From NCBI GenBank assembly GCA_035561075.1, contig DATMYF010000057.1, positions 62,001 through 126,000 of the forward strand: a stretch of DNA of 64,000 bases. The letters run 5' to 3'. A model generated the notes under the pieces. That model was not told the origin of the DNA. It did no database searches and saw only the letters and a list, made by a program, of their open reading frames with translations. Source of the stretch: JAMCRM01 sp035561075 (GTDB lineage Bacteria > Acidobacteriota > Terriglobia > Bryobacterales > Bryobacteraceae). Within the stretch, counting starts at the first letter, position 1. Each line of letters begins with the position of its first letter. The position numbers and the translations under genes were made by a program. This document shows, one piece after another, positions 1-7,020 of the stretch.

Positions 1-86
1 GGCAGCGCAGCCCGGGGCCGCGCGGGGCCCGCACCACCGTTCCCATGCCTGTCAGGTTACACCCATGGACGTGCTAACATGCCCCC

Positions 87-1199
87 GTGATCCGGTCCCT
101 CTTGGTGCTGATCCTCACCATGTGTACCCTCGCGGCGCAAACCCGCCAGGTTAGCGACGCGGAGGTCATCAAGGTGCACAGCGCCGCGCTCCTGATCGAC
201 TGTCACAACGACGTGCCCCTTCGGACGCTCAACGGCTTCGACATCGGAAAACGCGCCCCTGACGGCCACACGGACTTGGTACGGCTGCGCGAGGGAGGCG
301 TGGGCGCAGTCTTCTTCTCAGCCTACGTGGCGGCCGGGTACGTCAAGGAACGGCAGTCCGCCAAACGTGCCCTGGATATGATCGATACAATCCGGCAGGA
401 CATCGTGCTGCGCTGCCCTGAGGGTTTCGCGCCCGCCGCCAGCGCCGCGGAGATCGAAGCCGCACACCGGCAGGGTAAAGTAGCGGCGCTCATCGGCGTC
501 GAAGGCGGCCACGCCATCGAGAACGACCTGCGGGTGCTGCGCAGCCTGTATGCACTCGGCGCGCGCTACATGACCCTCACCCATAGCAACACCAATGATT
601 GGGCAGACTCCTCCGGGGACATCCGGAACACCGCGGTACGGCATCATGACGGCCTCACGCCTTTCGGCAAGGACGTCATCCGGGAGATGAACCGCCTCGG
701 CATGCTGGTGGACGTTTCGCACGTCGCCGACAAGACGTTCTGGGACGTGCTGGCCACCAGCAGCGCGCCGGTCTTTGCATCGCACTCCTCTGCCCGCGCG
801 GTGTGCAATGTGCCGCGCAACCTTTCCGACGAGATGATCGCGGCGCTGGCAAAGAAAGGCGGCGTGGTGGCTGTCAATTTCGCCTGCGACTTTCTCTCCC
901 AGAAGACCGCCGACGCCGTGGCCGCCTTCCGCACCACGGCAGAGCGCGCCAAAGTGCCGCGTGCGACGCTCGCCGACGTGGTGGCGCATATCGATCACGT
1001 GGTGAAGGTCGCGGGCGTCGATCACGTGGGCATCGGCAGCGATTTCGACGGCATCGGCTGCACCCCGAGGGGTCTGGACGACGTCTCGAAGTTCCCCAAC
1101 CTCACCCGGTCGCTGCTGGAGAGAGGCTATTCCGCAGACGATATCCGGAAGATCTATGGCGGGAACATGCTGCGGCTGATGCGCGCGGCGGCGAGATAG
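87..1199 (+). CDS. Peptidase M19 (membrane/renal dipeptidase family), exported
   Basis: Zinc dipeptidase of the M19 family, predicted to hydrolyse dipeptides outside the cytoplasm. Residues 1-18 form a hydrophobic signal peptide. The family's metal-site motifs are present in order: HND (H40, D42), EGGH (E139), DVSH (H212), SHSSARAV (H233) and GSDFDG (D319). 370 residues is normal for the family. The chosen start is GTG at 87. It has no Shine-Dalgarno sequence but lies 6 nt after a -10-like TAACAT (75-80), suggesting a leaderless mRNA. An ATG at 120 would cut off most of the signal peptide. The gene converges on the HigA-like gene 3 bp downstream. Substrate is not predictable. Confidence 0.9.
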   Translation: MIRSLLVLILTMCTLAAQTRQVSDAEVIKVHSAALLIDCHNDVPLRTLNGFDIGKRAPDGHTDLVRLREGGVGAVFFSAYVAAGYVKERQSAKRALDMIDTIRQDIVLRCPEGFAPAASAAEIEAAHRQGKVAALIGVEGGHAIENDLRVLRSLYALGARYMTLTHSNTNDWADSSGDIRNTAVRHHDGLTPFGKDVIREMNRLGMLVDVSHVADKTFWDVLATSSAPVFASHSSARAVCNVPRNLSDEMIAALAKKGGVVAVNFACDFLSQKTADAVAAFRTTAERAKVPRATLADVVAHIDHVVKVAGVDHVGIGSDFDGIGCTPRGLDDVSKFPNLTRSLLERGYSADDIRKIYGGNMLRLMRAAAR

Positions 1200-1202
1200 G
1201 CG

Positions 1203-1490
1203 TTATGCCGCTTCGAGCGGCGCGATCAACTGCTCGATCTGCCTGCCGGATCGCCGCTCGACCATTTGCAGCTCATACGCTGCCTGCAGGGCGAGCCACG
1301 TCTCCGGGTTCATCCCGAAGTACCTGCCGAGGCGGAGCGCCAGATCGGCCGTGATGGGGCGCTTGCCGGCAATCACGGCGGTTAAGCGGCCAGCCGGAAT
1401 ATGCAGTTCCCGCGAGAGCCGGGGAACGGTGAGTCCCAGTGGGACCATGTAGTTCTGCCTGAGAACCTGGCCTGGTGTTGGAGGTTCCAC
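1203..1490 (-). CDS. HigA-type XRE antitoxin, no toxin gene beside it
   Basis: A 95-residue helix-turn-helix protein of the HigA/VapI addiction-module antidote family. Family features seen are the N-terminal PGQVLRQNYMVPLGLTVPRL segment, the ITADLALRLGRYF recognition-helix region and the PETWLALQAAYEL tail. HigA proteins normally neutralise the HigB mRNA interferase and repress their own operon. In canonical loci higB lies immediately upstream of higA. Here the upstream 116 bp, up to the divergent helicase gene, holds no HigB-like frame, so this looks like an orphan antitoxin or a stand-alone regulator. The GTG start is preceded by AAAGG at 7 nt spacing. Confidence 0.85.
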   Translation of the reverse strand: MEPPTPGQVLRQNYMVPLGLTVPRLSRELHIPAGRLTAVIAGKRPITADLALRLGRYFGMNPETWLALQAAYELQMVERRSGRQIEQLIAPLEAA

Positions 1491-1606
1491 GGTGTTGCCT
1501 TTCTACCTGAAACATTAGTAGCCCCGCCCGGCCGGTGTCGAGCCCCGTGTGTGCTTGGCTGCACAGAAGGCCGGCGCCGCGCGTCCGCTACAATCGAAGT
1601 ATCCGC

Positions 1607-3544
1607 ATGACCACCCAGGCCAGGACGGCGCCCGGCGCGCGCCAATTCTTCTCTAAACACGGCACGCTCTCTAAGTGGCACCCCAACTATGAGTTCCGGC
1701 CCGGGCAGGTGGAAATGGCGGAGGCCGTCGAGGCAGCCCTGGCGGACGGCAAGCACCTGATTGTCGAGGCCGGCACGGGTACGGGTAAGACGCTGGCGTA
1801 CCTTGTGCCTGCGATCCTTTCCGGACGACGCATCGTGGTTTCCACCGGGACCAAGAACCTTCAGGAGCAGCTTTTTTTCAAGGACGTTCCGTTTCTCCAG
1901 CAGCATTTCACCCAGCCGTTGGCGGTTTGCTACATGAAGGGACGCGGCAACTACGCCTGCCTGCAGAAAATCGCCGATGCCGAGCGCGAGCCGGTGCTCA
2001 GCGGCCTCGAAGAAGTGGCCGATTTCCAGATCATCCAGGAGTGGGTGAAGACCACCGAGATGGGCGACCGCTCCGAAATCCGCAAGCTCCCGGAAGGCAG
2101 CACTGCGTGGGCCAAGATGGATGCCCGAGGCGAAATGTGCACCTTTAAGAAGTGCAAACGCTTCGAGGATTGCTTCATCACCCGGATGCACCAGCGCGCG
2201 CAGGAGAGCGACATCATCATCGTCAACCACGCCCTCTTCTTCGCCGACCTCGCCATGCGCGGCGAGGACGACCAGGGCGGCGGCATCCTGCCCGATTACC
2301 ACGCCGTGGTCTTCGACGAAGCGCACGAGGCCGAGGAGTTCGCCAGCCAGTATTTCGGAAGAGCCGTCAGCAGCTACCGATTGCAGGAACTGCGGCGCGA
2401 CATCGAGCACGTCGCCAAAGCCAAGAAGTTCGGCTCCCAGGAGCTCGACCGCGTGCTGGAGCGCCTGGACGAGCTGACCCTGCGCTTCTTCGGCCTGTTC
2501 GGTGAGATGGATGGCCGCGCCGCCTTCCGGGGCCGCGATGCCTTCCGGGAGCGGCATGAGGACGATTACCGCCACCTGCTGTCTTCGCTCGAATTGATCC
2601 AGTCCCACATGAAACTGCTGACCAGCCCGCCGGAGGAGATGCAGCCGCTGCTCATGCGCGCCCGCGAGCTGTCCGCGGCCCTGCAGTTCATCATGGAGAG
2701 CGACGACTCATCGTATGTCTACTGGGTGGAGAAGCGCGGCCGCAGCACCTACCTGCAGGCCACCCCCATCGACGTTAGTCCCGTCCTGACGGATCGCCTG
2801 TTCGATCGCGTGGATACGGTGGTGCTCACCTCCGCTACCCTCGCCGTGGCCGGGGATTTCGATTTTATCCGCCAGCGGCTGGGTGTCCGGAGCGCCCGCA
2901 GCCTGGTGGTGCCGGGCCACTTCGACTACCAGAAACAGGCCCTGCTCTACGTGCCGCAGCACCTGCCGGACCCCCGCAACGCCGCCTTCCCGAAGGCCGC
3001 ATCGGACGAGATCGTGCGGCTGCTCAACCACAGCCGCGGCCGCGCGTTCGTGCTCTTCACCAGCTTCCAGCAGATGCGCATGGTGCACGACCGCGTCTCC
3101 CTGGAGATGGACTACCCGACGCTGCTACAGGGCACCGCGCCGCGTTCCGCCCTGCTGGACGAGTTCCGCGCCACACCCAACTGCGTGCTCTTCGCGACCT
3201 CGTCCTTTTGGCAGGGCGTGGACGTGCCGGGTGAGCAATTGAGCTGCGTTATCATAGATAAACTACCGTTTGCGGTGCCCAACGATCCCGTGGTGGAGGC
3301 ACGCATCGAGAGTGTCCGGAGCGAGGGGGGAAATCCGTTTTACGACTACCAGATCCCGCAGGCGGCCATTGCGCTCAAGCAGGGGTTCGGGCGCCTGATC
3401 CGCAGCCGTTCGGACCGCGGGGTGCTGGTGCTGCTCGATAACCGGATCACGCGGCAGCGCTACGGCCAGATGTTTTTCGACAGCCTGCCGGATTACGGAT
3501 TCACCACCGATATCAGCGACGTGGAGAAGTTTTTCGATGTTTGA
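1607..3544 (+). CDS. dinG: DinG/XPD-family ATP-dependent helicase with Fe-S cluster cysteines
   Basis: Superfamily 2 DNA helicase of the DinG/XPD type, 645 residues, expected to unwind damaged or structured DNA using ATP. Seen: Walker A EAGTGTGKT (about 54-62), four cysteines between the first motifs (one in NYACLQK, three in CTFKKCKRFEDC) as expected for a 4Fe-4S cluster, the DEAH box in VVFDEAHEAEEF, and C-terminal motif GFGRLIRSRSDRGVLVLLD. The frame is open from 1535, but the ATG at 1607 fits the family. It lies 12 nt after TACAAT (1589-1594), has no Shine-Dalgarno, and the extra 24 N-terminal residues are not family-like. The end overlaps queD by 8 bp, implying translational coupling. 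Confidence 0.92.
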   Translation: MTTQARTAPGARQFFSKHGTLSKWHPNYEFRPGQVEMAEAVEAALADGKHLIVEAGTGTGKTLAYLVPAILSGRRIVVSTGTKNLQEQLFFKDVPFLQQHFTQPLAVCYMKGRGNYACLQKIADAEREPVLSGLEEVADFQIIQEWVKTTEMGDRSEIRKLPEGSTAWAKMDARGEMCTFKKCKRFEDCFITRMHQRAQESDIIIVNHALFFADLAMRGEDDQGGGILPDYHAVVFDEAHEAEEFASQYFGRAVSSYRLQELRRDIEHVAKAKKFGSQELDRVLERLDELTLRFFGLFGEMDGRAAFRGRDAFRERHEDDYRHLLSSLELIQSHMKLLTSPPEEMQPLLMRARELSAALQFIMESDDSSYVYWVEKRGRSTYLQATPIDVSPVLTDRLFDRVDTVVLTSATLAVAGDFDFIRQRLGVRSARSLVVPGHFDYQKQALLYVPQHLPDPRNAAFPKAASDEIVRLLNHSRGRAFVLFTSFQQMRMVHDRVSLEMDYPTLLQGTAPRSALLDEFRATPNCVLFATSSFWQGVDVPGEQLSCVIIDKLPFAVPNDPVVEARIESVRSEGGNPFYDYQIPQAAIALKQGFGRLIRSRSDRGVLVLLDNRITRQRYGQMFFDSLPDYGFTTDISDVEKFFDV

Positions 3545-3905
3545 AATTACCGTGGAAGAGACCTTCGCCGCCGGCCATGCCTTGCGGAACTACCATGGCA
3601 AGTGCGAGAACGTGCACGGCCACAACTATCGCGTGCTGGTCACCCTGACGGGCACGGAACTGGACGCCGCCGGACTCCTGGTGGACTTTGTCGAGGTCAA
3701 AAAGGCGCTCCATGCCGTTGTAGACAGACTTGACCACCAGTACCTGAACGACCTGCCGCCGTTCGACACCCTGAACCCGTCCGCTGAGAATATGGCCAGG
3801 TACATCTGCGAGCAACTGGGGCAGCAACTCCCGCCTGGTCCCGCAATGGTGAGCGCCGTCAAGCTCTGGGAGACCGATACGTCGAGCGCGACTTACCGGC
3901 CGTAG
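3537..3905 (+). CDS. queD: 6-carboxy-tetrahydropterin synthase QueD / PTPS family
   Basis: Small 122-residue 6-pyruvoyl-tetrahydropterin synthase family enzyme. In the queuosine/7-deazaguanine pathway QueD converts dihydroneopterin triphosphate to 6-carboxytetrahydropterin. Zinc-binding histidines are seen in FAAGHAL (H14) and VHGHNY (H27, H29), with the catalytic Cys in GKCENVHG (C23). The C-terminal WETDTSSATY strand with its substrate-binding Glu is also present. The ATG sits inside the last codons of the helicase gene (8-bp overlap), so translation is probably coupled. Other que genes are not in this window, so a sibling role in pterin chemistry cannot be excluded. Confidence 0.9.
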   Translation: MFEITVEETFAAGHALRNYHGKCENVHGHNYRVLVTLTGTELDAAGLLVDFVEVKKALHAVVDRLDHQYLNDLPPFDTLNPSAENMARYICEQLGQQLPPGPAMVSAVKLWETDTSSATYRP

Positions 3906-4153
3906 TACGCGGCGTTTTTGGCCGTGAATTCGGCCCACTTCTCCGGCAGGTCGTCGAGCGCGAAGATGGCCGAAACCGGGCAGACGGGTACGCACGCGCC
4001 GCAATCAATGCACTCCACCGGATCGATGTAGAGCATTTCCGCTTCGCCGAAGCCGCCCTCATCCTTCTTGGGGTGGATGCAATCGACGGGGCAGGCGTCC
4101 ACGCAAGCCGTATCCTTCGTCCCGATGCAGGGTTCCGCAATTACGTATGCCAT
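3893..4153 (-). CDS. 4Fe-4S (or 3Fe-4S/4Fe-4S) ferredoxin
   Basis: Soluble electron carrier of 86 residues starting MAYVIAEPCIG. Cysteines fall in two clusters: CIGTKDTACVDACPVDCIHP and a canonical CIDCGACVPVCPV. The irregular first cluster, with a long gap after its first Cys, is typical of seven- or eight-iron ferredoxins that pair a 3Fe-4S with a 4Fe-4S site. The frame is open upstream, but this ATG has AGGA at good spacing and matches the family N-terminus. The 3' end overlaps queD by 13 bp in convergent orientation. A GCTATAAATAGC element at 4175-4186 lies between this gene and galU and could serve either promoter. Confidence 0.93.
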   Translation of the reverse strand: MAYVIAEPCIGTKDTACVDACPVDCIHPKKDEGGFGEAEMLYIDPVECIDCGACVPVCPVSAIFALDDLPEKWAEFTAKNAAYYGR

Positions 4154-4385
4154 GGTTGTTTTCCTGAGAGTCTTGCTATAAATAGCACAGCGCCGAGGCA
4201 GGCCGCATCGCGACAAGGTGGTGAAACGCACACGGACGTCGTTGCCAGCGGCGCTCCCGGCAAGCGCTTCACTTTCTGAGATTGCCGCCGCAGGCGCAAA
4301 GGTTCAGGGTTTTTCCGGTACTTTCCGGGTCGGTCCATCCGAAACGCGCTTGCCAACGGGTAAGAAGCTTTGCAAACTGGAATTG

Positions 4386-5270
4386 ATGCTCGGCAAAGTT
4401 CGCAAAGCGGTATTCCCCGCCGCCGGCCTGGGGACCCGCTTCCTCCCCGCCACCAAGGCCCAGCCAAAAGAGATGCTTCCCCTCGTGGACAAGCCCATTA
4501 TTCAGTACGGCGTCGAAGAGGCGCTGCACTCGGGCATACAGAACATCATCATCGTCACCGGACGGGGGAAGTCCGCCATTGAAGACCACTTCGACGTCAG
4601 CTTCGAACTGGAATACCTGCTCGAATCGCGCGGCAAGAAAGACCTGCTCTCCATCGTCCGCAACGTCTCGGATATGATCAACGTCGCCTACGTGCGGCAG
4701 AAGGAGGCGTTGGGGCTCGGGCACGCCGTTCTTCGGGCCAGCGAACTGGTAGGCGGCGAGCCCTTCGCGGTGGTGCTCGCCGATGACGTGATCGAAGCCG
4801 AAACACCCTGCCTGCGGCAGTTGCTCGATGTCCACGAGTTCTTCCGCGCCCCGGTGCTGGCGGTGATGGAGGTGCCGCCGGACAAGATTTCGTCCTACGG
4901 GGTGGTGGATGCCGAGCCCGTGGCGCACAACGGATGCCGCGACCGCGTCTACCGCATCCGCAACCTGGTGGAGAAGCCCAAAGAGTCGGAGGCGCCTTCA
5001 AACCTGGCCATCATCGGGCGATACGTCCTCACGCCCGAGATTTTCGATTCGATCGGCGCTATCGAGCCGGGCTCGGGCTCGGAATTGCAGCTCACCGACG
5101 CACTCAAGCACCTGCTGCGGAGCCGCCCGATCTACGCCTACCGCTTCGAAGGAACCCGTTACGACGCGGGTGACAAACTCGGCTTCCTGAAGGCCACCGT
5201 GGAATTCGCCCTCCGCCGGCACGACTTGGGCGAAGAATTCCGGGCATACCTGAAGACCCTCGCGTTGTGA
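4386..5270 (+). CDS. galU: UTP--glucose-1-phosphate uridylyltransferase
   Basis: GalU makes UDP-glucose from UTP and glucose-1-phosphate, feeding cell-surface polysaccharide synthesis. The nucleotidyltransferase signature FPAAGLGTRFLPATKAQPKE opens the protein, followed by PLVDKPIIQYGVEEA, a VVLADDVI metal-site region, and GRYVLTPEIFDSI and GTRYDAGDKLGFLKA towards the end. The frame stays open 56 codons further upstream, but that sequence is not family-like. The ATG at 4386 gives 294 residues, the usual GalU length. The Shine-Dalgarno before it is weak (GGAATTG). Confidence 0.94.
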   Translation: MLGKVRKAVFPAAGLGTRFLPATKAQPKEMLPLVDKPIIQYGVEEALHSGIQNIIIVTGRGKSAIEDHFDVSFELEYLLESRGKKDLLSIVRNVSDMINVAYVRQKEALGLGHAVLRASELVGGEPFAVVLADDVIEAETPCLRQLLDVHEFFRAPVLAVMEVPPDKISSYGVVDAEPVAHNGCRDRVYRIRNLVEKPKESEAPSNLAIIGRYVLTPEIFDSIGAIEPGSGSELQLTDALKHLLRSRPIYAYRFEGTRYDAGDKLGFLKATVEFALRRHDLGEEFRAYLKTLAL

Positions 5271-5289
5271 GGCAAGGGACTTAGACCCA

Positions 5290-5318
5290 TTGACAGCCGG
5301 TTGAGGCGGGCGTAGGCT
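5290..5318 (+). promoter_or_regulatory. Sigma70-like promoter of the 39-residue membrane protein
   Basis: A perfect -35 hexamer TTGACA (5290-5295) is followed after 17 bp by TAGGCT (5313-5318) as -10. This is the best bipartite promoter noticed in the window. Transcription would start about 5325, ten bases before the GGGGAGG ribosome-binding site of the small gene. Read from sequence only. Confidence 0.7.
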
Positions 5319-5347
5319 GGATCCAAACCGGCACGGGGAGGTTGCAC

Positions 5348-5467
5348 ATGCCGAAGCCCGAACTGGAAGACCGCAAGGTGATGGTACTCGAATTCGTCGC
5401 GGCTTCTGCCATCTTCACCATCGTCGCGATCGTGCTTTATATGGTGTTCAGCTACCGGCCCGCGTAG
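5348..5467 (+). CDS. 39-residue single-pass membrane protein
   Basis: A short gene: ATG at 5348, TAG at 5465-5467. The product has a charged N-terminus (MPKPELEDRK) followed by one hydrophobic segment of about 20 residues (FVAASAIFTIVAIVLYMVF) and a short tail SYRPA. This implies a single membrane helix with a small cytoplasmic head. Support for expression is strong for its size: GGGGAGG lies 6 nt before the ATG, and a TTGACA-17-TAGGCT promoter ends 30 bp upstream. The 3' end overlaps cca by 20 bp in convergent orientation. I do not recognise a family. Proteins of this shape often sit as subunits or regulators of membrane complexes, but no partner is visible here. Confidence 0.7.
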   Translation: MPKPELEDRKVMVLEFVAASAIFTIVAIVLYMVFSYRPA

Positions 5468-6773
5468 GTTCGCCGAACTGCTCCCGCACCAGCGCGAGGG
5501 CCTCTTCCCGGCTGCCGATGCGTCCCTCCAGTTGGGCGTCTTCGAGAGCGCGCAACATTCGCCCAAACTCCGGACCCGGCTGGTAACCCGCAGCAATCAG
5601 ATCCTCCCCGGTTGCAAGCGGCGGCGGCTTCAATTCCTCGGGGGGCATCAGCTCGTAGCGGGATTTCACCATTCTCCAGGTATCCAGGCGCCCGTTGCTC
5701 GACAGGCAATCGAGGCGGTGCAGTTCCAGGTGCTCCTCAAAGCGCGGCACGCGCATGAAACGCTTGAGCGTGCTGGCGCGCATGTTCGGGGCGTCCTTGA
5801 ATCGCATGTGATTGGCCACCAGTGCGAGCACCTGCTCGGTCTGGTGATTGGAGAAGCGCAGCCGGTGGAGGATGCCGCGCGCCAGTTCCACCCCGGCCTC
5901 CACATGGCCGTCGAAGCGGATGCGTTCGGCAACCCGGAACGTGGGGGGCTTCCCCACATCGTGCAGCAGCGCGCCGAGCGCCAGCGTCGGGGTGGGCCGC
6001 TCCAGCTTTTCGAGCAGCAGCAGGGTGTGGGTCCAGACGTCGCCCTCCGGGTGATACTCGGGCGGCTGCGATACCCCTTTCATGGCCGCCACCTCAGGCA
6101 GGACGTCCTCTAGCAGCCCGGTTTCATCCAAAAGTTCGAACCCGCGCCGCGCGCCGCCTTCGGTGAGAATGCGGACCAGCTCCTCGCGGATGCGTTCGGC
6201 CGAGACGGTCAGGATCTGCCGGTGGGTCCGCCGGATCGCATCCATGGTGACGGGCTCGATCTGGAAGCCCAGGCGGGCGGCGAAGCGCACCGCACGCAGC
6301 AGCCGGAGGTGGTCTTCCTCGAAACGGGCCGCGGGATCGCCAATGGCGCGGATGAGGCGATGCTCAAGGTCCTGGCGGCCCCCGGCGAAATCGAGCAACT
6401 TGTCACGGATGGGATCGTAAAACAACGCGTTGATTGTGAAATCGCGGCGCAGGGCATCTTCCCGCGGGTCGGTTTCAAAGCGCACACTGTCGGGACGGCG
6501 GCCGTCGCTGTAGGCCTGGTCGCTGCGAAAAGTGGCCACCTCCACCTGGCAGTCATCGGCGCGCACCAGCACCACGCCGAAATGCGCTCCCACGCTGCCC
6601 GAGCGCGGAAAAAGCTCCATAATACGCTCCGGACGGGCATCCGTGGCCACGTCGTAATCCTCCGCCTCGCGGCCGAGAAGCCGGTCCCGCACGCACCCGC
6701 CCACCAGCCATCCCTGGTGGCCGCTGGCCTGAAGCTTTTCGATAATGGAGTGCGCAAGTGCTGCGGCCGTCAT
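5448..6773 (-). CDS. cca: CCA tRNA nucleotidyltransferase / poly(A) polymerase family with HD domain
   Basis: Class II tRNA nucleotidyltransferase, about 441 residues, which adds or repairs the 3' CCA of tRNAs. The head domain shows LVGGCVRDRLLGRE and EDYDVATDARPE (catalytic DxD), then the RRDFTINAL motif and the DHLRLLRAVRFAARLGF helix. A C-terminal HD phosphohydrolase domain follows, with LGALLHDVGKP. The HD domain resembles the arrangement in proteobacterial Cca and many acidobacterial homologues. The ATG at 6773 is chosen. The frame is open ten codons further, but these are not family-like. The tRNA-Ala gene in this window already encodes its CCA, so the enzyme may serve mainly in repair. 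Confidence 0.92.
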   Translation of the reverse strand: MTAAALAHSIIEKLQASGHQGWLVGGCVRDRLLGREAEDYDVATDARPERIMELFPRSGSVGAHFGVVLVRADDCQVEVATFRSDQAYSDGRRPDSVRFETDPREDALRRDFTINALFYDPIRDKLLDFAGGRQDLEHRLIRAIGDPAARFEEDHLRLLRAVRFAARLGFQIEPVTMDAIRRTHRQILTVSAERIREELVRILTEGGARRGFELLDETGLLEDVLPEVAAMKGVSQPPEYHPEGDVWTHTLLLLEKLERPTPTLALGALLHDVGKPPTFRVAERIRFDGHVEAGVELARGILHRLRFSNHQTEQVLALVANHMRFKDAPNMRASTLKRFMRVPRFEEHLELHRLDCLSSNGRLDTWRMVKSRYELMPPEELKPPPLATGEDLIAAGYQPGPEFGRMLRALEDAQLEGRIGSREEALALVREQFGEPTRAGS

Positions 6774-6835
6774 AATCAGCCCCGTCTGTTTCCAGGGTAC
6801 CAATGCCGCGTTTCATATGATCTGTTAAGATGTGA

Positions 6836-6942
6836 GAGCCGAACTCCATGCTGGAGGCGGGGGACCCAAGCAGTTGGGGCGCAGTCCGGAAACGGACGGG
6901 GTACTTTCGAGCCCTAGCCCGTCAGCTAACCTCGCAGGCGAA
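6836..6942 (+). promoter_or_regulatory. Cyclic-di-AMP riboswitch (ydaO-yuaA type)
   Basis: The sequence carries the conserved blocks of the ydaO-yuaA aptamer in order: GCCGAAC (6838-6844), a CTCCA-tgc-TGGAG hairpin, GCGGGGGACCCA (6857-6868), TTGGGG, a GTCCG-gaaa-CGGAC hairpin, GGGGTA pairing with GCCC, and CCCGTCAGCTAACCTCGCAG ending in GGCG (6937-6940). The extended -10 TGtTAAGAT (6823-6831) would start transcription at about 6838, right at the first aptamer stem. The class binds c-di-AMP and usually turns off potassium, osmolyte or wall-lytic genes. The gene it precedes is an APC-type transporter, which fits. Confidence 0.95.
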
Positions 6943-6950
6943 TTTGAGAG

Positions 6951-7014
6951 CGTCCAATGGACGGAAAGAGAGCCCTCCCGTGATAATTCGACGTTGTAGG
7001 TGCGCTTCCGGAGG
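6951..7014 (+). promoter_or_regulatory. Putative expression platform of the c-di-AMP riboswitch
   Basis: Between aptamer and gene lie a small hairpin CGTCC-aat-GGACG (6951-6963), then CCTCC (6974-6978), which is exactly complementary to the Shine-Dalgarno GGAGG (7010-7014) six bases before the TTG start at 7021. No U-tract terminator is seen, so control by ribosome-site sequestration is the more likely mode. This is inference; folding was not computed. Confidence 0.5.
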
Positions 7015-7020
7015 CATGTT

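Noticed and set aside
1..86. Possible gene end before the dipeptidase
   Set aside because: Too short and no supported frame; only the TAACAT element was accepted.
1382..2608. 408-residue minus-strand frame across the helicase gene
   Set aside because: Low-complexity shadow of a strong DinG-family gene in high-GC DNA; no start signals or known domain.
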